In this document: in pieces, positions 13,201 to 25,181 of the stretch
How positions within the stretch are numbered: position 1 is the stretch's first letter
Layout of the letters: each line of letters opens with the position of its first letter
Source: Chrysaora quinquecirrha
Taxonomy: Eukaryota; Cnidaria; Scyphozoa; Semaeostomeae; Pelagiidae
DNA: 64,000 nucleotides
Assembly (NCBI GenBank): GCA_014526335.1
Contig: JACTAT010000040.1
Span: 7,536,045 to 7,600,044, forward strand
Direction of reading: 5' to 3'
Program-made: the position numbers and the translations under genes
The notes under the pieces: model-generated
The model's input: the letters and a program-made list of their open reading frames with translations, nothing else
Databases searched by the model: none
What the model was told of the DNA's origin: nothing

Positions 13201-13716
13201 AATAGGAGAGGTGCGAGCGTAGTTTTCCAGCCAGGGCTTCATACCAAAACGATAAAAGCAGCTACATGCTTGTTTGCAAGATGGCAATAAATAAACTCAT
13301 TGTATTGCAGAAATCCATCGGAATAATGACAGTCTGCAGTGTCCAGTACAAATCGGCACTGATGTGATGCATTTATATTTCTTACTCCAGAACACTCAAT
13401 CTAGAAGAAAACAGATAATCAAAGGAATAGATTTGTTTTCAACAGGGAGGGGGGTACTTTCCCAGCCCTGAGGGTCTCAACTGAAAATGCACCAAAAGTA
13501 AGTTGAATGACTTTCTTCTCTTTCTCTTTTAGTTCCACTTTGCGTAACATTCATATATACCCAGAACAGCCTTACCGCTTTTCTTTGAGATTTATTGCCA
13601 TGAAATTTAAGTGGACTTTGTCTTTGCAATGTCAAGCTGGAAGTGGAACATGAACAAACAGCAGCAAGAACACAACACAAGATCAAGATGAAATACTTTG
13701 CATAAGGTACCACCAT
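5527..13716 (-). CDS. NCLX-like mitochondrial Na+/Ca2+ exchanger, tandem copy 2 (complete)
   Basis: Cation/Ca2+ exchanger of the NCLX/SLC8B1 type. Exons: 13576-13716 (ATG 13716, signal-like hydrophobic start), 13245-13400, 12550-12602, 12347-12404, 11484-11595, 11200-11367, 10489-10611, 9783-9962, 9044-9165, 8472-8604, about 8350-8411, 8065-8187, 7101-7178, 6714-6789, 6409-6489, 6191-6255 and 5527-5727 (stop 5527). Exon 5 carries the alpha-1 motif GNGAPDIFS. Exons 14-15 carry the alpha-2 motif LTLLAWGNSIGD, then FISNMAMAKNGAPRMA. Exons 7-9 encode the hydrophilic matrix loop between the two membrane bundles. Codon phases agree across all junctions except around the short exon near 8350-8411, whose edges are uncertain. 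It lies head-to-tail with copy 1, so it is a local duplication. Localisation is inferred from the family. Confidence 0.9.
6825..6985 (-). mobile_element. tRNA-derived SINE (family S1)
   Basis: On the minus strand it reads AGGTGTTGTGGCGTCCTGG..., a degenerate box B, then '..GTCGAGGTGTCGATTAGTTGACCTAC...AGCGCTAAATACACC'. The same body recurs near 10618-10760, 45285-45440, 49272-49408, 54968-55115, 57664-57845, 58121-58258 and 62438-62625. Intronic copy. Confidence 0.7.
10084..10384. repeat. (GTTA)n microsatellite
   Basis: About 300 bp of GTTA tetranucleotides with interruptions, in an NCLX copy 2 intron. The complementary CTAA motif forms a 680-bp array at 53270-53960. Confidence 0.95.
10618..10760 (-). 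mobile_element. SINE family S1, diverged copy
   Basis: Contains 'AATGGTGTGTTCAGCGC', 'TAGAATCTCAGAAGCAGATGAACAAAC' and 'GACCTTGACC', which match the S1 body in complement. Lies between NCLX exons 6 and 7. Confidence 0.55.
10770..11130. mobile_element. R1 repeat containing a captured NCLX exon-2 fragment
   Basis: The flanks are R1 repeat (TTCAAACATTGTTGGTCAAACATTT on the left; CCAACAATGTATGATCGTTTGGCCAGG on the right). Inside, 10988-11065 matches the 3' end of exon 2 of the same gene plus its donor site (13237-13315), with roughly ten mismatches over about 78 bp. It is an exon fragment, not a working exon. Confidence 0.65.
12147..12246. repeat. Direct duplication, 49-50 bp unit, two copies
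   Basis: The unit beginning ATATGGAAACTAGGAGTG and ending AACATGATGTCA occurs twice in tandem with almost no change. It lies between NCLX copy 2 exons 4 and 5. Confidence 0.9.
12770..12960 (+). mobile_element. tRNA-like SINE, second family
   Basis: AGTGTAGCGATTAGCACC resembles a pol III box A and GTGGTTCAAAGCC a box B about 35 bp downstream, followed by an unrelated tail. It lies in intron 2 of NCLX copy 2. It does not fold as a normal tRNA by eye. Confidence 0.5.
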
Positions 13717-16700
13717 TATTATTTCTTTGACCCGGCTATGAAGAGCTAAAATAAAAGCTTCTTGATATTTTCTATGAGAAATCTGATCTATTTAATACGC
13801 AGTAATGGCATGTCTTGTTGAAATTTGAGTCTAATTCATCCCCAAAATGAACCTTGAACATGATTGAACACAACAAAGAATTTGTTTTGATCTGGTTTCC
13901 ATCTTCGATCAACCTCGATCACACATTGCCTCGACTTCAAGATGGAGCATTCTGGGATCGAAAGGCGAACAAAACCACGTGCCCCGCGTGTTTCGCCCTT
14001 TCTCAAGTCGACTGTGTTGAAAAAGGTATCGAAATTTTTGGGAAGATAATCTTGAAGTTTTATCAATATTTCCTCTGAGTATTAAGACTTTCAAGTAACT
14101 TCAAGCTTTAAGGGTTCAAAGTGAAAACTCCGGTATTCTACGAGCCAGCAATCTCGCAGTTTGACCACTTTTTGCTTTCCTCCTCGTGCATCGTGTCGGG
14201 CCTATCCTAGGTATCCCTTGATTGAGAATGGCCTTCTTTTGACTGCCATTCCACGCAGAAAATAGTGCAGTGATGATAAACACATAGGGACATATGAGAG
14301 CAAAAGCTTTTTGATTAAAATCTTGTGGATAGTAGAAATATCTGAGCACTTTTGTTCTGCACAGCACAGGCGACCACAAAAAGATGTCAAAATTTCGCTG
14401 TCCTGTGTCTGGGTGAAATTGAAAAAAAGCCGGAGCCGGGACGAGCCTTAGACAATGATCGGGGCAACAGACAATGACCTGTCTTTCTGGGTCGGCAAGG
14501 TCAGCCTGGGTTTGCACGTGTGAGAAAAATTGCACCATGGGACACTTCGTTCTGCCATATTGATGCATGTGAAGTAGGGTAAATCTCTATAAGTAAATCA
14601 AATTTCACAGGGAAAATAGTTGCAGTGTGTTCCCAAGCCAAACATTTTGCATTGCTGGTTCTTTTGTAGTTGCATCATCTCAGGCTGATGCACATTTTTG
14701 AAAATCCCTTGACATGCAAATCACAACAAATAAAATGTATTTTCTTTTGCAGACATGCCATTGGAGAGGATTTTGCTTCCTTTTGGAAACTTGTTTTTGG
14801 CAGGTATAAGATTAAAGATGCTAAACAACTGGAACTTTAGCTTTAGTTTACAAAATGCAGTTTCCGTAGGAAAAACTCTGAAAAAAAGAGTGCATAGTAG
14901 TCAATTGTTTAGTCGGTCAGCTTCATCTGCCCCCAGATTTCTACCAAAATGGTCCAACCTGAAAGCCTTTGCATTGGTTTTGTATAAGTTTACCACCAGC
15001 CTTTCCCTAAATCCCTGCTGGCCACCTTGTACCACCAGCTGCAGATTAAATTAACATTGGGTTAAAAGTTGAACTGAATTGAAAGGCTGTGTGAAGTTCA
15101 ATTGAAAATGCAATGATGATTATCATATAGGGACATATGACAGCCATGCTGTTTGATTTTAAAAATTTTGATAGTGGCAGAATCTGAGCATTTTCAATAT
15201 ATCCACTTGGCTAATTTAATAAATAATAAAAAATGCTTAAAATTGTAAGAAATATATTGTTAAGCAATGTAACTAACATTATCTCAATTGACTCTGTGTA
15301 GGTTGGGATGTGGGAAATGAAAGCTCTTTTCAGAAGCTGTATCAAATAAAGTCATGAAATGATGGCATTACACTGAAAGCTCATCTGGGAAGAATGAATA
15401 ATGCCATTAAAGGTATGTACAATTGCCATCAAATTGCCTTTCAGTTGGTATTACTATCTTATTACTATCTGCCTTTTTGTACACCAATGCTGCCGATGAT
15501 GTTGAATATTTGCTATCTGAATTAAGTCTGAAGAAACTGACCACCAAGATCTCTGAGGCAGCAACAGATACTTCTTGTTTTTGAATAAATCACCAGTAAT
15601 TTTTAAACACCCAGATATGTCTAAAGTTTTTGTACATTTTGATTCATTTTGTAGATCCCTGGAATGCATAGCATCTTGCAAAACATCACTCCATGCATAG
15701 AAACAAGTGGCTTTTAGTTATTATTGTCTCAAGGTTAGTTTTCACATTTAATAATGTTGGTTTACTGTCATGCTTGCACATTCTTGCAGCAATAATGATC
15801 CTGCAGTGGTATTGCCAGATATCCTGTATTGGAGGGGCAAATAGGTATTGTTGACCAAAATTGGGGAGTGGTTTTATGAAGAACTAATGAAGTTTAGTGT
15901 CCTGAAACCTTTTTACATCTGACAGGATGTTTAGAGAACCTATCTTGACAACTTTGGTGGGGCTTTTCCATCCCATTCACTCGCATTCACTATGTCAAAG
16001 AGTTCCATCCACATATGTTAAAACAGCTGTTTGTGGATCTCTTTTGCTTTCTTGCTTCTCCTGTTGCCAATGATGTTAAAGTACTATTTGCTACTAATGA
16101 AAATTATTTGATTAGAAGTACCACCAAGATCTGAGGCAACAAAACTACCTTTGGTTATCATATAATAGACTGCATCATTAAGTGTTAAAAAGAGAAAATT
16201 TAATGGATAAAATGTTTCAATTTTCAGGAAAGAAGATGTCAAAATCTTTTGAATGAGAAAAAGTAAGCTTCATTGCCCTGTTGGGCTCTCAGTTATATTG
16301 TAATCATCTCCTCTTATTTCAAATTTGTTTTGAGTAATTGGTCAGTTTTTTCCTAACCATCAAATGATGAAATCATAGTTCAGCTGATTTTTTGATGTAT
16401 TCAAATCTTTCGCTCCTATCTGATGATGATTAGGATGTTCCTTGCAATCATGGAACTTTTGATGATTAAGAAATTTTGAAAATTGCAAAAAACAGTGGAA
16501 ACAGCTTTTGACTTGCATAGTATACACATACACATTAGTGATCAACAACTGAATAAGGTGGAATTTATACCCAGATGCTGATTGAAATGCACCAGTCAGA
16601 AAGCTCTTTTCATCTGACACTCTTCAGAGTATAAGTTGAAACTCTTCAGAGTATAAATGTCGGAAAACAGCTTTAGTATTTTCAAAAATTTTCTGCTTTT

Positions 16701-17374
16701 TCTCCCAGTTTTGAAACTTGTACTATACTTGAAGAAAATTTTAAATGTTAAGAATTGTGTTGTTAAATTTGCAGATTTTGCATCAAGTTCTCTTGATCCA
16801 TGGAAGTTTTCCTCTGTTGGTCCAGGTAGTTAGACTATCTTGTTTTTCTTTATTTATCCTTGTTTGAAGGATTTTGTTTTGTCCCTTATATTTCCAAATC
16901 ATCAAATGATGATATCATAGTTCAGCTGATTGTTTTGATGTACTTTATTTTATCTTTCGCTCCTATCTGATGATGATTTGAAAGCTTATTGTTATGGTTG
17001 AACAGGTTAAGGATAACTCAAGAGAACAGACGGACGTTTTGCCCAACATTTTATTGTTATTTATTTGTGAAGTCAGCCTCTATATTCAATGTATACCCCT
17101 CTAAAATTAACATAACTATTGGTCAATAAGTTGTTAATTTCGTCGAGGTTCCATTCTATTAGGTTTTTGTTTCAGAAGTCTCAACCCTCAGAGTTTGACT
17201 TTAACTTTGATCATCCTACCAACCCTGCAGAGTTTTAAGGAAACGGTTTTGTCTCCTAGATTGAATTGGCTATTCCAGTACTGCTTAGTGTCTGGCCTTG
17301 TTGGAAAATTGAGAGAGGTAAGATATCTTACAAGTTTGTCTAGGGTTATAATTCATATTAAAGAGTTATTTGGT

Positions 17375-17734
17375 ACACGTTTTTTTATAAGGAACACCTT
17401 TATAAGGAACTCGAGGCTGAAAATTCCCAAAAAATTAAGGAACTTTAAGGAACTGTCGAGGCTCGGATGAAAAACTAAGAAACTCTTTTTTAAAGAACAA
17501 GATGGTTTGTACGAAAAGGAACAGAAGTACAATATATCGTTCTTCCCCAAAATGCTCTATTTATCCTTAAAGAAAGAAATGAAGAATAGTTTCTATGAAT
17601 TTGCTATAAAAATTAGTATTTATACATATCCCACGACAAGGAACAGTATAAGGAACTTTCAGCCTCATTTTGTTAAAAATTTAAGGAACTCCAGCCTCAA
17701 CTCAGACAAAAGGTTCCTTATAAAAAAAACGTGT
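17375..17734. mobile_element. MITE, family M3
   Basis: Terminal inverted repeats ACACGTTTTTTTATAAGGAAC and GTTCCTTATAAAAAAAACGTGT. The interior shares 'AAGGAACT..GAGGCT' and 'GAGGCTCGGATGAAAAACTA' with the copy at 31002-31377. Non-coding. Confidence 0.8.
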
Positions 17735-18251
17735 AGTTGCATGCTGTGCTGATGAGATGAACCTACTTCCTTATAAATGATGAAGGATTTTAATGACTAC
17801 AATTCTCTGAACAGCAAGCAATAAACAAAGTACAGGTGTACATAATTTTTATAAGAAACTTTGCCCCTTGCCTTATGATACAGGTCTAACATGTTTCAAG
17901 GAAACAAGTCAGCAACCTATTAAAATTTTGTCTTGCAGATCATCTTCACAAGCAAAACGAGCCAAATTAACCTGAATGTGTAAAAGTTTGAAAACTGATT
18001 AAAAACTGTAAATTGACTGCTACCCTCTGTACCAAATTGTATCATAAAATGAAATGTTATCGTCTACATTGTAATATTTTGATTAAAGATGTTACTTAAT
18101 TAACATGTGAAACTTTTAATAATGTGATTTGCATATGAAGTAGAATATTCATGCTTTTGAAAACTTTTCCTCTATTTCTGTAGTTTGTTGTCTTGCTCTG
18201 TCATCATCAAACACAGCCCTTGTAAGGTAAATTTCTCTTATTTTGATTTTT

Positions 18252-18257
18252 TTTATT
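18252..18257 (-). promoter_or_regulatory. Polyadenylation signal AATAAA (glycosyltransferase gene)
   Basis: TTTATT on the plus strand, 13 bases beyond the stop codon of the minus-strand gene. The short distance is plausible but unusual. A later signal is possible. Confidence 0.35.
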
Positions 18258-18269
18258 AATTTATCTGCG

Positions 18270-21200
18270 TCACATAAGTTTAGTTCCATCCCATGTTCCA
18301 AGAGTCGAGTGATAAATATGGTAAAAATCAGGCAATCTTTGATGTACTAATTCCAAATTCCCTAACATGACTCTGTCTACAAATTCCCAATCTTCGCCAC
18401 CCCATTTGTAACTGAACATTTCTTCGTTCATTCCTGTGAAAGTAATTGAAACACTTCTTACACCTATTTTTCACCTTGAATATGCTCACGCAATGTTAAG
18501 CTGTGGCTAAACTCTTAAACTAAGTGGCATGTCGCGCGTGACATTGATTCAGCGTGTCTCCCAGGGTGGCCAAACATGCGAGTGCCAAGCAAGCAACGTG
18601 AAGAAAACTCCCAGAAACGTTTTCATGCCTCTCGCTACAAATTCTGTTGCGCGCTACAGAGTTCTGAGTTGGCTAAACTGGGACACATCGAAGGAACATT
18701 TCACCCGCCACATTTTGGCGCGAGACATGTCTCCTAGTTTAGCCATGCCTTTTAGGCATCTTGCACCTGGGTGGCTAAACATTCGAGTGACGAGCGAGCA
18801 ACATGTCCCTCGAGTCGCGGAGATAAGAAATGTGTCTGTTGTCTGCCAGAAAAATTTTCGTGTCTCTCGCTACTTATTTTGTCGCGCGCTAAAAGATTCC
18901 GAGGTGGCTAAACTGGAAAATTTAAATGTCGCGCGCGACGTTTTTCCTTGTTTGCTTTCGCATTTTTAAAATCAGCGTTTTGGTTAATTTCAGGGCGAAT
19001 GCAATTCCAAGCATTAGCTTTAGGGTTCGGCTAAGGGTAGTGTTAAGGTTAATTAATCGTTGTTATAGCGTTACAGTCACTGCTTGAGTTTCACTTGGGT
19101 TAGGGCAAATCTCGATGAATTTTGACAAACTGTTAGTTAAAAGCGGTAGCTAGGTTACCTCCGATTCTTAGCCAATCGCTTTTGTAGAGTGACATCATTC
19201 CATAACCAATATCCATCCATATTGAAGTTGTAATGTTCGTATATTCTGGATGCTGACCGCACTGAAGACGCATTAATATTGGACAGTAAGTCATTTTCCC
19301 TTGAATCGTATGCTAAAAATTAAAATAACAATATCACATTTTCACATCACCGAATATCGGGTGAATAACATACTAGAAATCGCTAAGAATAACGAAACAC
19401 GGGTTCGATGTCTTTTTATGTACCCTATGCCGAGGGGCACTTTACACCACGAAAAAGCGCACGAGATTCCTATTTAAATAAAGGATTCTTACAAGATTCC
19501 CACGAAAACAACAGAGATTCCAGTTGAGGGTGTGCAATATTCCAAGGGTTGAATCGCCCCTCGCTCTATTAAGTTTTTGGCCGGTGGGGTTAGAGCTAGG
19601 ACAATATATCCATTCAGATAAGGTCCCAAATTGGTTAAGATATGCCTGCCTGCCCCGAGAGGGCTAGGGTTTAAAGTGCCCCAATACAAACACTAGCTTA
19701 CTTTTCTTGCTTGGTCGAAGATGTGATCTGGTATCTGCAGCTGTAAATCCATCACAAAAACAATGCTATCATTATTAGGTATTCTTCTAACTCCTTCATT
19801 CAGGGCTCTAGCTTTTGAGAAATTCCCTGACATTCGAATAAATGTGTAATTCAATCTACTAGATTTGATCATCTCCTCCACATCGACATCTGTGCTGCTA
19901 AAATCAATCAATATCAAATGCAGATGCTTATCATGTGTACGATCTATCACCGTCTCTATTGAGTTGATCAGATATCGAACCCAAGGTCTTTGATTCTTTA
20001 TTGCGCATACCATATACACAGTTACGTCTTTTCTCCAGTTACTATAGTCACGAGGCAAGCATAATGGCTGGTCCGCTGATGGTTTGAGGAAATAGTCACT
20101 AAATCTATATATTTTGCCATCATTTAGGTCCTCCATGTCGAGTTCCACAAAATAGCGTTTTCCATTTGTCTGTTCGTTGTTTTCTTCTACATGAACTATG
20201 TGTTTCAGTTTGTATTTGCTGAAAAAATAAGACATAAGTAAATCTAAATACTCATTTAATGCAATTGTGTGGAGTTCAGGGGAAACTGTCGCCAGGGCCA
20301 GTAGTTTTTAGCATTGTTCCCATAGCTATGTCGCGAGGCGTCGGCGATAGCCGCCAACATGATCATCGCGGAATGACCATCTCCGACGCTTCACGTTCGC
20401 GACATATGAGAACCAGGTATTAGTGTTGGCGTTAGAGTTAGCGTTGGGTTCGTGTGTAGGGTAAGTGTCCGTTTATATTAGGGTTTGGGTTATTGTTGGA
20501 TTAGTGGTAGAGTTAGCGTTTTAAGTGTTAAAATAGTTAGTGTCAGGCGTAAGCGTTAGGCCTAAGTTTAGGTTACTGAGGGTTAGTTTTACCTTGGTTT
20601 TACGGATAATGTTAGTGTTAACAGAAGGGTAGTATTAGGGTTACTTTAGGGTTAAAGCTAGACTTAGTTTAGTTGTAGAAGTAAGGCTAGTAGAAATATG
20701 TTGCATGTCCTGGTTGCTTGCTTGTCACTCGCATGCATAGCCACCCTGGGAGACACGCCGAATACAATGTCGCAAACAACATGTCTCCTAATTTAGCCAC
20801 AGCTTTAGAGTTATATCCCCTCCTCTGTGGAAGGATGTTTGCTAAACGGCCCCCTGTTCCGTATCACTATGACCAGAATAAGTTATAGAATAGCTCTCTA
20901 GTTTCTGTTGATTTAGATTTTATCATTCTTACCCATCATTAGTCTTTTTTATGGCTTCAAACACTTCCTTTGCAATTTTCTCCGCTTTCTTTTTCTCTAG
21001 GATCCTTTCAAACAAATCCTTCCCTGGAAATTTCGTATTATCATCTGGGTATATCAAATCCCGTTGCACATACTGTTGGCCATAATATGTTTTCAATTTT
21101 TTCCTTTGAATAAATACGAAGGTTCATAGTCACACGACTTCAGCCCTGTCATGCACGTTTTGCCGTTTAGCGAGACTTTATCACCAAAATAAAGTCGCTT

Positions 21201-22634
21201 ATCTAAGTTGAATTTATCTCGAAGTTTAGATTTCTTGCTGAAGAAAAATGCGTCTGGCATCTCAACATTAACGTTTGTAGAATCATGGTATGGCGAAATG
21301 TAGGATGAATCAATAGTTTTGAATTCAGTATCTCCCCTCTTTTTGATCTTGAGCTCCATTCTGCCAAAAAACGAGCAACTGTGTACTATATCAAAGGGAT
21401 ACTTATGTCCAGCTTTGAGCTCTATTTCCTTTGATGTTTTAGTATATAAATCGAACATTCTTTCCTTATCACTCTCAATTATTTTAGCTTGTTTCATAAT
21501 TTCGTCTTTATCCATACTAAACTGTAATAACTTTTTATCATTTCTAAAATCCCCATCAAATAACATAACAGCCATACCATCTCTCGACAACATCTGAAAG
21601 CTATAGTTTGCTGACTCGGCAATGTGTAGATAGCCAATGAAACGTCTTGATGCTGTCTTTCGTATCCAATCACTGTCTTGTAACCGCTCTAAGAAATATC
21701 CCTTGTGAGGGATTTTGGGAAATAATGGGTTCCAGTAGACATTATAGTTGTCTATATTGATGCAAATATCATTCCACGAGTAAACATTAACTTTTCCTTT
21801 TGCTGATGATGTTTTTGTTGATTTTGCTTTTCTTTTGTCACTTCAACATTCTTATTAATCACGCCTTCTACATCTTTTTCAGTATTTTTAACAAGAGATT
21901 CCTCTATTTTGTCTGAGGATTCAGGAGAAGTTTCAAGACCATCCCTCTTTTGGTATCTGTAGTCTCTTCTGAAGATGGTAAAATTTCGCTTATTTTTCTT
22001 TCATCCTTATCAATGTTGGTTTTTGCATCTAATTTATTGTTTTTCTCTATTATTTCTAAAGATTTCAGAGTTTCTAGGCCATGCTCTGTTTTGATATCTG
22101 TATACTTTTCTTTAGATGTTGCTATTTCCTTGTCTTTTGCAAATCTTTTTCAATGTTGCTTTTCTCATTCAACATGTTCCCTTTCTTAACTGCTTCTGGA
22201 GACATGGAAGACATTTCTAATCCATTCCCTGTTTTCATATTTACAGCTTTTCCCTGAACTAAATCTCCTTCTCTTTGCACCAAATTATCTGAATTGTCGT
22301 GCAAGCCCTTTTTCCCAGCGACAGAAGGGGTGTTTTCATCTTTATCAGCTTTATGATGATGTTTGAGCTGTAATCTTTTCTCAATCATCTTCCTCGGATC
22401 ATGTCCTAATTCTTCCATCTCCTTTCGATGCACCTCCGATCTTCTTTGCTCCTCTAAACCATCTTCACTCAATCCAAGTTTCTCTTCAAAATTATTGTTT
22501 TTTTCAATACTATTACCATCATGTATATAACTTGATTTCTTTCCAATTTTGTAAGTCACATAGTGAAAATAAACTCCAATTCCTACAAGAATGAAGAACA
22601 TAGTCTTCAAGCTAACTCTTCGCTTTATCAACAT
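18270..22634 (-). CDS. B4GALNT3/4-like beta-1,4-N-acetylgalactosaminyltransferase with PA14-like domain
   Basis: Type II Golgi glycosyltransferase of the chondroitin GalNAc-transferase fold. Exons: 20933-22634, 19702-20218, 19159-19312 and 18270-18433 (stop 18270). The start at 22634 gives a short basic tail, then a membrane anchor (residues about 10-30), then a long charged stem with repeats of a 'GLET' type motif. A PA14-like region follows at about 21100-21810 (YNVYWNPLFP, YLHIAESANYSFQML, DGMAVMLFDGDF). The catalytic domain shows VVDFSS-like LILIDFSSTDVDVE, GNFSKARALNEGV, SIVFVMDLQLQIPD (DxD-like), YGMMSLYKSDW and WGGEDWE. Exon 1 contains four frame breaks, each needing one extra base in a homopolymer (22135-22138, 21943-21945, 21822-21825, 21097-21102). 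The frame and splice phases are otherwise coherent, so the gene is probably intact with consensus errors. A young pseudogene is the alternative. Confidence 0.85.
18510..18965 (+). repeat. Interspersed repeat family R2 (GGCTAAACTNGGAGACATG)
   Basis: Contains repeated 'gtggctaaac', 'cgcgcgacatg' and 'gagcgagcaacatg' blocks. These recur at 20700-20805 (inverted) and 23885-24135. The outer parts are inverted relative to each other, as in MITEs. The apparent 146-codon open frame through the repeat has no protein features. Lies downstream of the last exon of the glycosyltransferase gene on the minus strand's own intron 3. Confidence 0.55.
20700..20805 (-). repeat. R2 repeat fragment
   Basis: Complement of the 18510-18600 block (GTTGCTTGCTTGTCACTCGCAT ... 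GGGAGACACGCCGAATACAATGTCGC). Lies in the first intron of the glycosyltransferase gene. The preceding 20400-20690 is a degenerate GTTAGGG/GTTAGCG-rich tract. Confidence 0.55.
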
Positions 22635-23249
22635 GTTTTTTCTTTTCTTGATAACGAATTTAAAAAATGTTTTGCTTTCTTTATTATTATTTCTTTATAA
22701 AAATCTTTTCTTTTCTTGCTATCTTTTTATATACTTTCCGGAACCTTCTTTCTGCCCTCTTGATAACCAATCTACAAAGCCCTCCCCTACTTCATCTACA
22801 ATTTCTTTCGGAGGACTTTTTTGGCTTACTTGATTGCTAATCTTCAATGATTACGTATGACTTTTGCTGGACAGGTGTTGAAACTTTAAAGGCTCAAAAA
22901 GGTTTTATCTTGATCAGATGTCTTCTTTTCCTCTTCTATGTAAAAAAAACATGTCACTTAACTTCCATGAAAATTCAGAATTCAGATGTCTAGTAATGCC
23001 TTTATACCAATTTTCAGATGACCAAAATTTTGCATCTTTTTATGTTTCGTTTAAATCTCTTTCTCAAAACAGGCCACATCTTGAAGAGAAAGGCATAAAA
23101 ACACGCCTCCTACACTATAAACGTGTTCTGTTGCCAGGGTATTGCTATGTATGCGTAATGGAATTCCGAGTTTACGTTAAAACAAATTTAATTTGAATTA
23201 ACCTGTGACAACTTACAAAAGCACATGTGTCAAGGATCAAGCTATGGTC

Positions 23250-23503
23250 TTAACCCATTAATTACCGACGGTACTTCTAACTACCACCATCAAAAGAAAG
23301 CCATAGAAAAATCCGGTTCCGTAGAATACCTATGATTCGTGCGTTTTTACATGGAGTATTAGATGAAGATTACGTAAAATCGTCCATGCCCCCCCCTGAA
23401 AATTTTTCCACCGATTTTGCCCTTTCCCGGCCCAAATCTGTCTGGCTGAAAGGTTTGAATACGTTATCGTGAATATTTCTTATGGTGGTAAATAAAGGGT
23501 TAA
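23250..23503. mobile_element. piggyBac-like MITE flanked by TTAA
   Basis: TTAA at 23250-23253 and 23500-23503 bracket a 246-bp element. It begins CCCATTAATTACC and ends GGTAAATAAAGGG (inverted, two or three mismatches). The TTAA target and CCC-starting ends are typical of the piggyBac superfamily. A related 523-bp element lies at 37496-38018. Confidence 0.7.
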
Positions 23504-23597
23504 TCATGGTAGTTAGAATAAAATTTTTATAAACCTTACTTTATATAACATACGTAAGCCTTTCCACCAGTGTTTTAAAAGCCTGGCTCTAACCATA

Positions 23598-23635
23598 GTC
23601 AATAGAAAAAAGAAAGTGTTTTTTTCTATTGACTA
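23598..23635. repeat. Short perfect hairpin
   Basis: ATAGTCAATAGAAAAAA is followed after a short loop by its complement TTTTTTCTATTGACTAT. It may be a tiny fold-back element. 'ATAGTCAATAG' also occurs at about 52706 in a BRE1 intron. Confidence 0.7.
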
Positions 23636-23884
23636 TGCTCTAACGTACCTGTGAACTAATTTCGATTCGACCTGCCAGCGATCGATTTAACTTAAACTTC
23701 AGGTTTACTACCAATTGGTTTTTTGCCACCACTCTTGATTTTTGCGGGACTATAACAGTATCTCTTGACAGATTTTTTTCTGTTTGCGACAATATCTTAC
23801 TTTAAAGAAGAACAACAGTTGGGTTTGTATTGTTGTTTTGATGGGAGTGGGACATGGAAGAAAATTACTGTAGCTGTTTTCTAA

Positions 23885-24135
23885 AGGCCTGGCTAAAATA
23901 GGAGACATGTCTCGCGTGACATGTCCCATCGATGTCTCCAAGTTTAGCCAGCTCGGCAACTTTTTATAGCGCGACAAAATTTGTAACGAGAGACACGCGA
24001 ATGGTTCTGGGAGACAACAGAAGCATTTCTTGTCGCCGCGACTCGGCGGACATGTTGCTCGCTCCTCACTGTAGCCGGCTGCATTCACCCTGATAGACAT
24101 GCGGAATTCAATGTCTTCTTATTTTGCCACAGCTG
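23885..24135. mobile_element. R2 repeat, about 250-bp copy
   Basis: Starts GGCCTGGCTAAAATAGGAGACATG and ends CAATGTCTTCTTATTTTGCCACAGC, roughly inverted ends, so it is likely a complete non-autonomous element. The interior has no coding capacity. Confidence 0.5.
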
Positions 24136-25181
24136 GCAGCTCAAGACAAGCTAAATTTGGTAACAATTAACTGAGAAAGAGAGCAATACCAAGAAGAGAA
24201 GAATTTTGCGACGTTTCGCGTTTCAGGCTCTCCATCACTTGATAAAGATTAATTCTTGTTCATAGTCCAGTCCATCTGTCTTGCTAATTATACTGTTTGT
24301 CACGTGGTACCTGCTATTATCTTTTGTCTCTCTCTATAGGGCAGAAACAATACTTCTTTCTTCCAAGGCGACTGGATTTTATCGTTGTTGCTAAGACGCT
24401 ATTCAGCTTTTGTTGTTCTGCAAAGAAAATCCCAATGAAATTTCAATGGCTTGGTGAGGTCTGCGAGAACGTAAACGAACGGGAACGGGAAGTCTTCACC
24501 CACAACAACACATAATAAGCAAACAGGCCAAGCCAAGCAGAGAAATCGTTATTGGTAAGAGATTTGCACTGTTTATTTACCTACATCTATATTTATGCGC
24601 ATTACAAACGGCATCTTATTGCATTAGTGCAGAATTTTCACAATTTTCAAACATTTCGAGAATGCTGAATTTTGCAGGTGGGGTCGTGTCGTCTGACAAA
24701 CTCAAACCCAAAATCCAGCTTTCTGCGTCCTGCATTTTTTCAAGGAACTGAAAGTTTATTGCCGGAATTCTTTAAAAATCATCGACTTATTTAGTTTGTG
24801 TCAGAACTGAATAGTTTGTCTTCGTAAGAAAAAGTGTCTTATGCTGATTTTTGTGGCTAATTTTGTTCAACTTTTAGATTAGTTTTGCCATTCGTTTTGC
24901 ACGCATTTAAGATCAATGCCCTAACTTCGGTGAGAAACCTTTGACCTTGTCCCCGCCCTGCCTTCACCTGCGCTGTTTATTGGAACAGTGCGCAGGCGGC
25001 CTGAAGGCAACTACATAAAAACCGGAACACCCATAAGTAGCCCTACGTAAGCCCCTTTGCAGCCTCGTTCTCATTCACTGGCGAGATCTTGGACACATTC
25101 CTTATACCTTTGATAAAACGCCCGGGCTTTTATTGAATTTTCTAAATTTTAGAGAGCGAGTGATATTAAAGTGTTTCCAAG

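Larger units (their letters stand above)
13717..18269. other. Intergenic stretch, no recognised gene
   Basis: About 4.5 kb between NCLX copy 2 and the glycosyltransferase gene. It contains local duplications: 14273-14352 resembles 15112-15200, and 16347-16440 resembles 16898-16982. A MITE lies at 17375-17734. A few exon-like plus-strand segments are bounded by good AG/GT sites (14754-14801, 16774-16827, and from 17939 ending in a short frame with a stop). I cannot join them into a protein that I recognise. The 150-codon minus-strand frame near 14116-14568 has no family features. Confidence 0.5.
22635..25181. other. Intergenic stretch between divergent genes
   Basis: Separates the minus-strand glycosyltransferase from the plus-strand TIR gene, so it should hold both promoters. 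It contains a piggyBac-like MITE (23254-23499), a small hairpin (about 23598-23635) and an R2 repeat (23885-24135). A TATA-like CATAAAA occurs at about 25013, 170 bp before the TIR start codon. I see no supported gene here. Confidence 0.5.

Noticed and set aside
14116..14568. 150-codon minus-strand frame as a gene
   Set aside because: No domain, no splice context and no low-complexity signature of a real protein. Part of the underlying DNA (14273-14352) is a local repeat.
18529..18969. 146-codon frame as a gene
   Set aside because: It coincides with the interspersed R2 repeat that recurs in other orientations at 20700 and 23885.
18270..22634. Glycosyltransferase as a pseudogene
   Set aside because: All four frame breaks are single missing bases in homopolymers, while splice sites and catalytic motifs are intact. 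Consensus error is likelier, though not proven.
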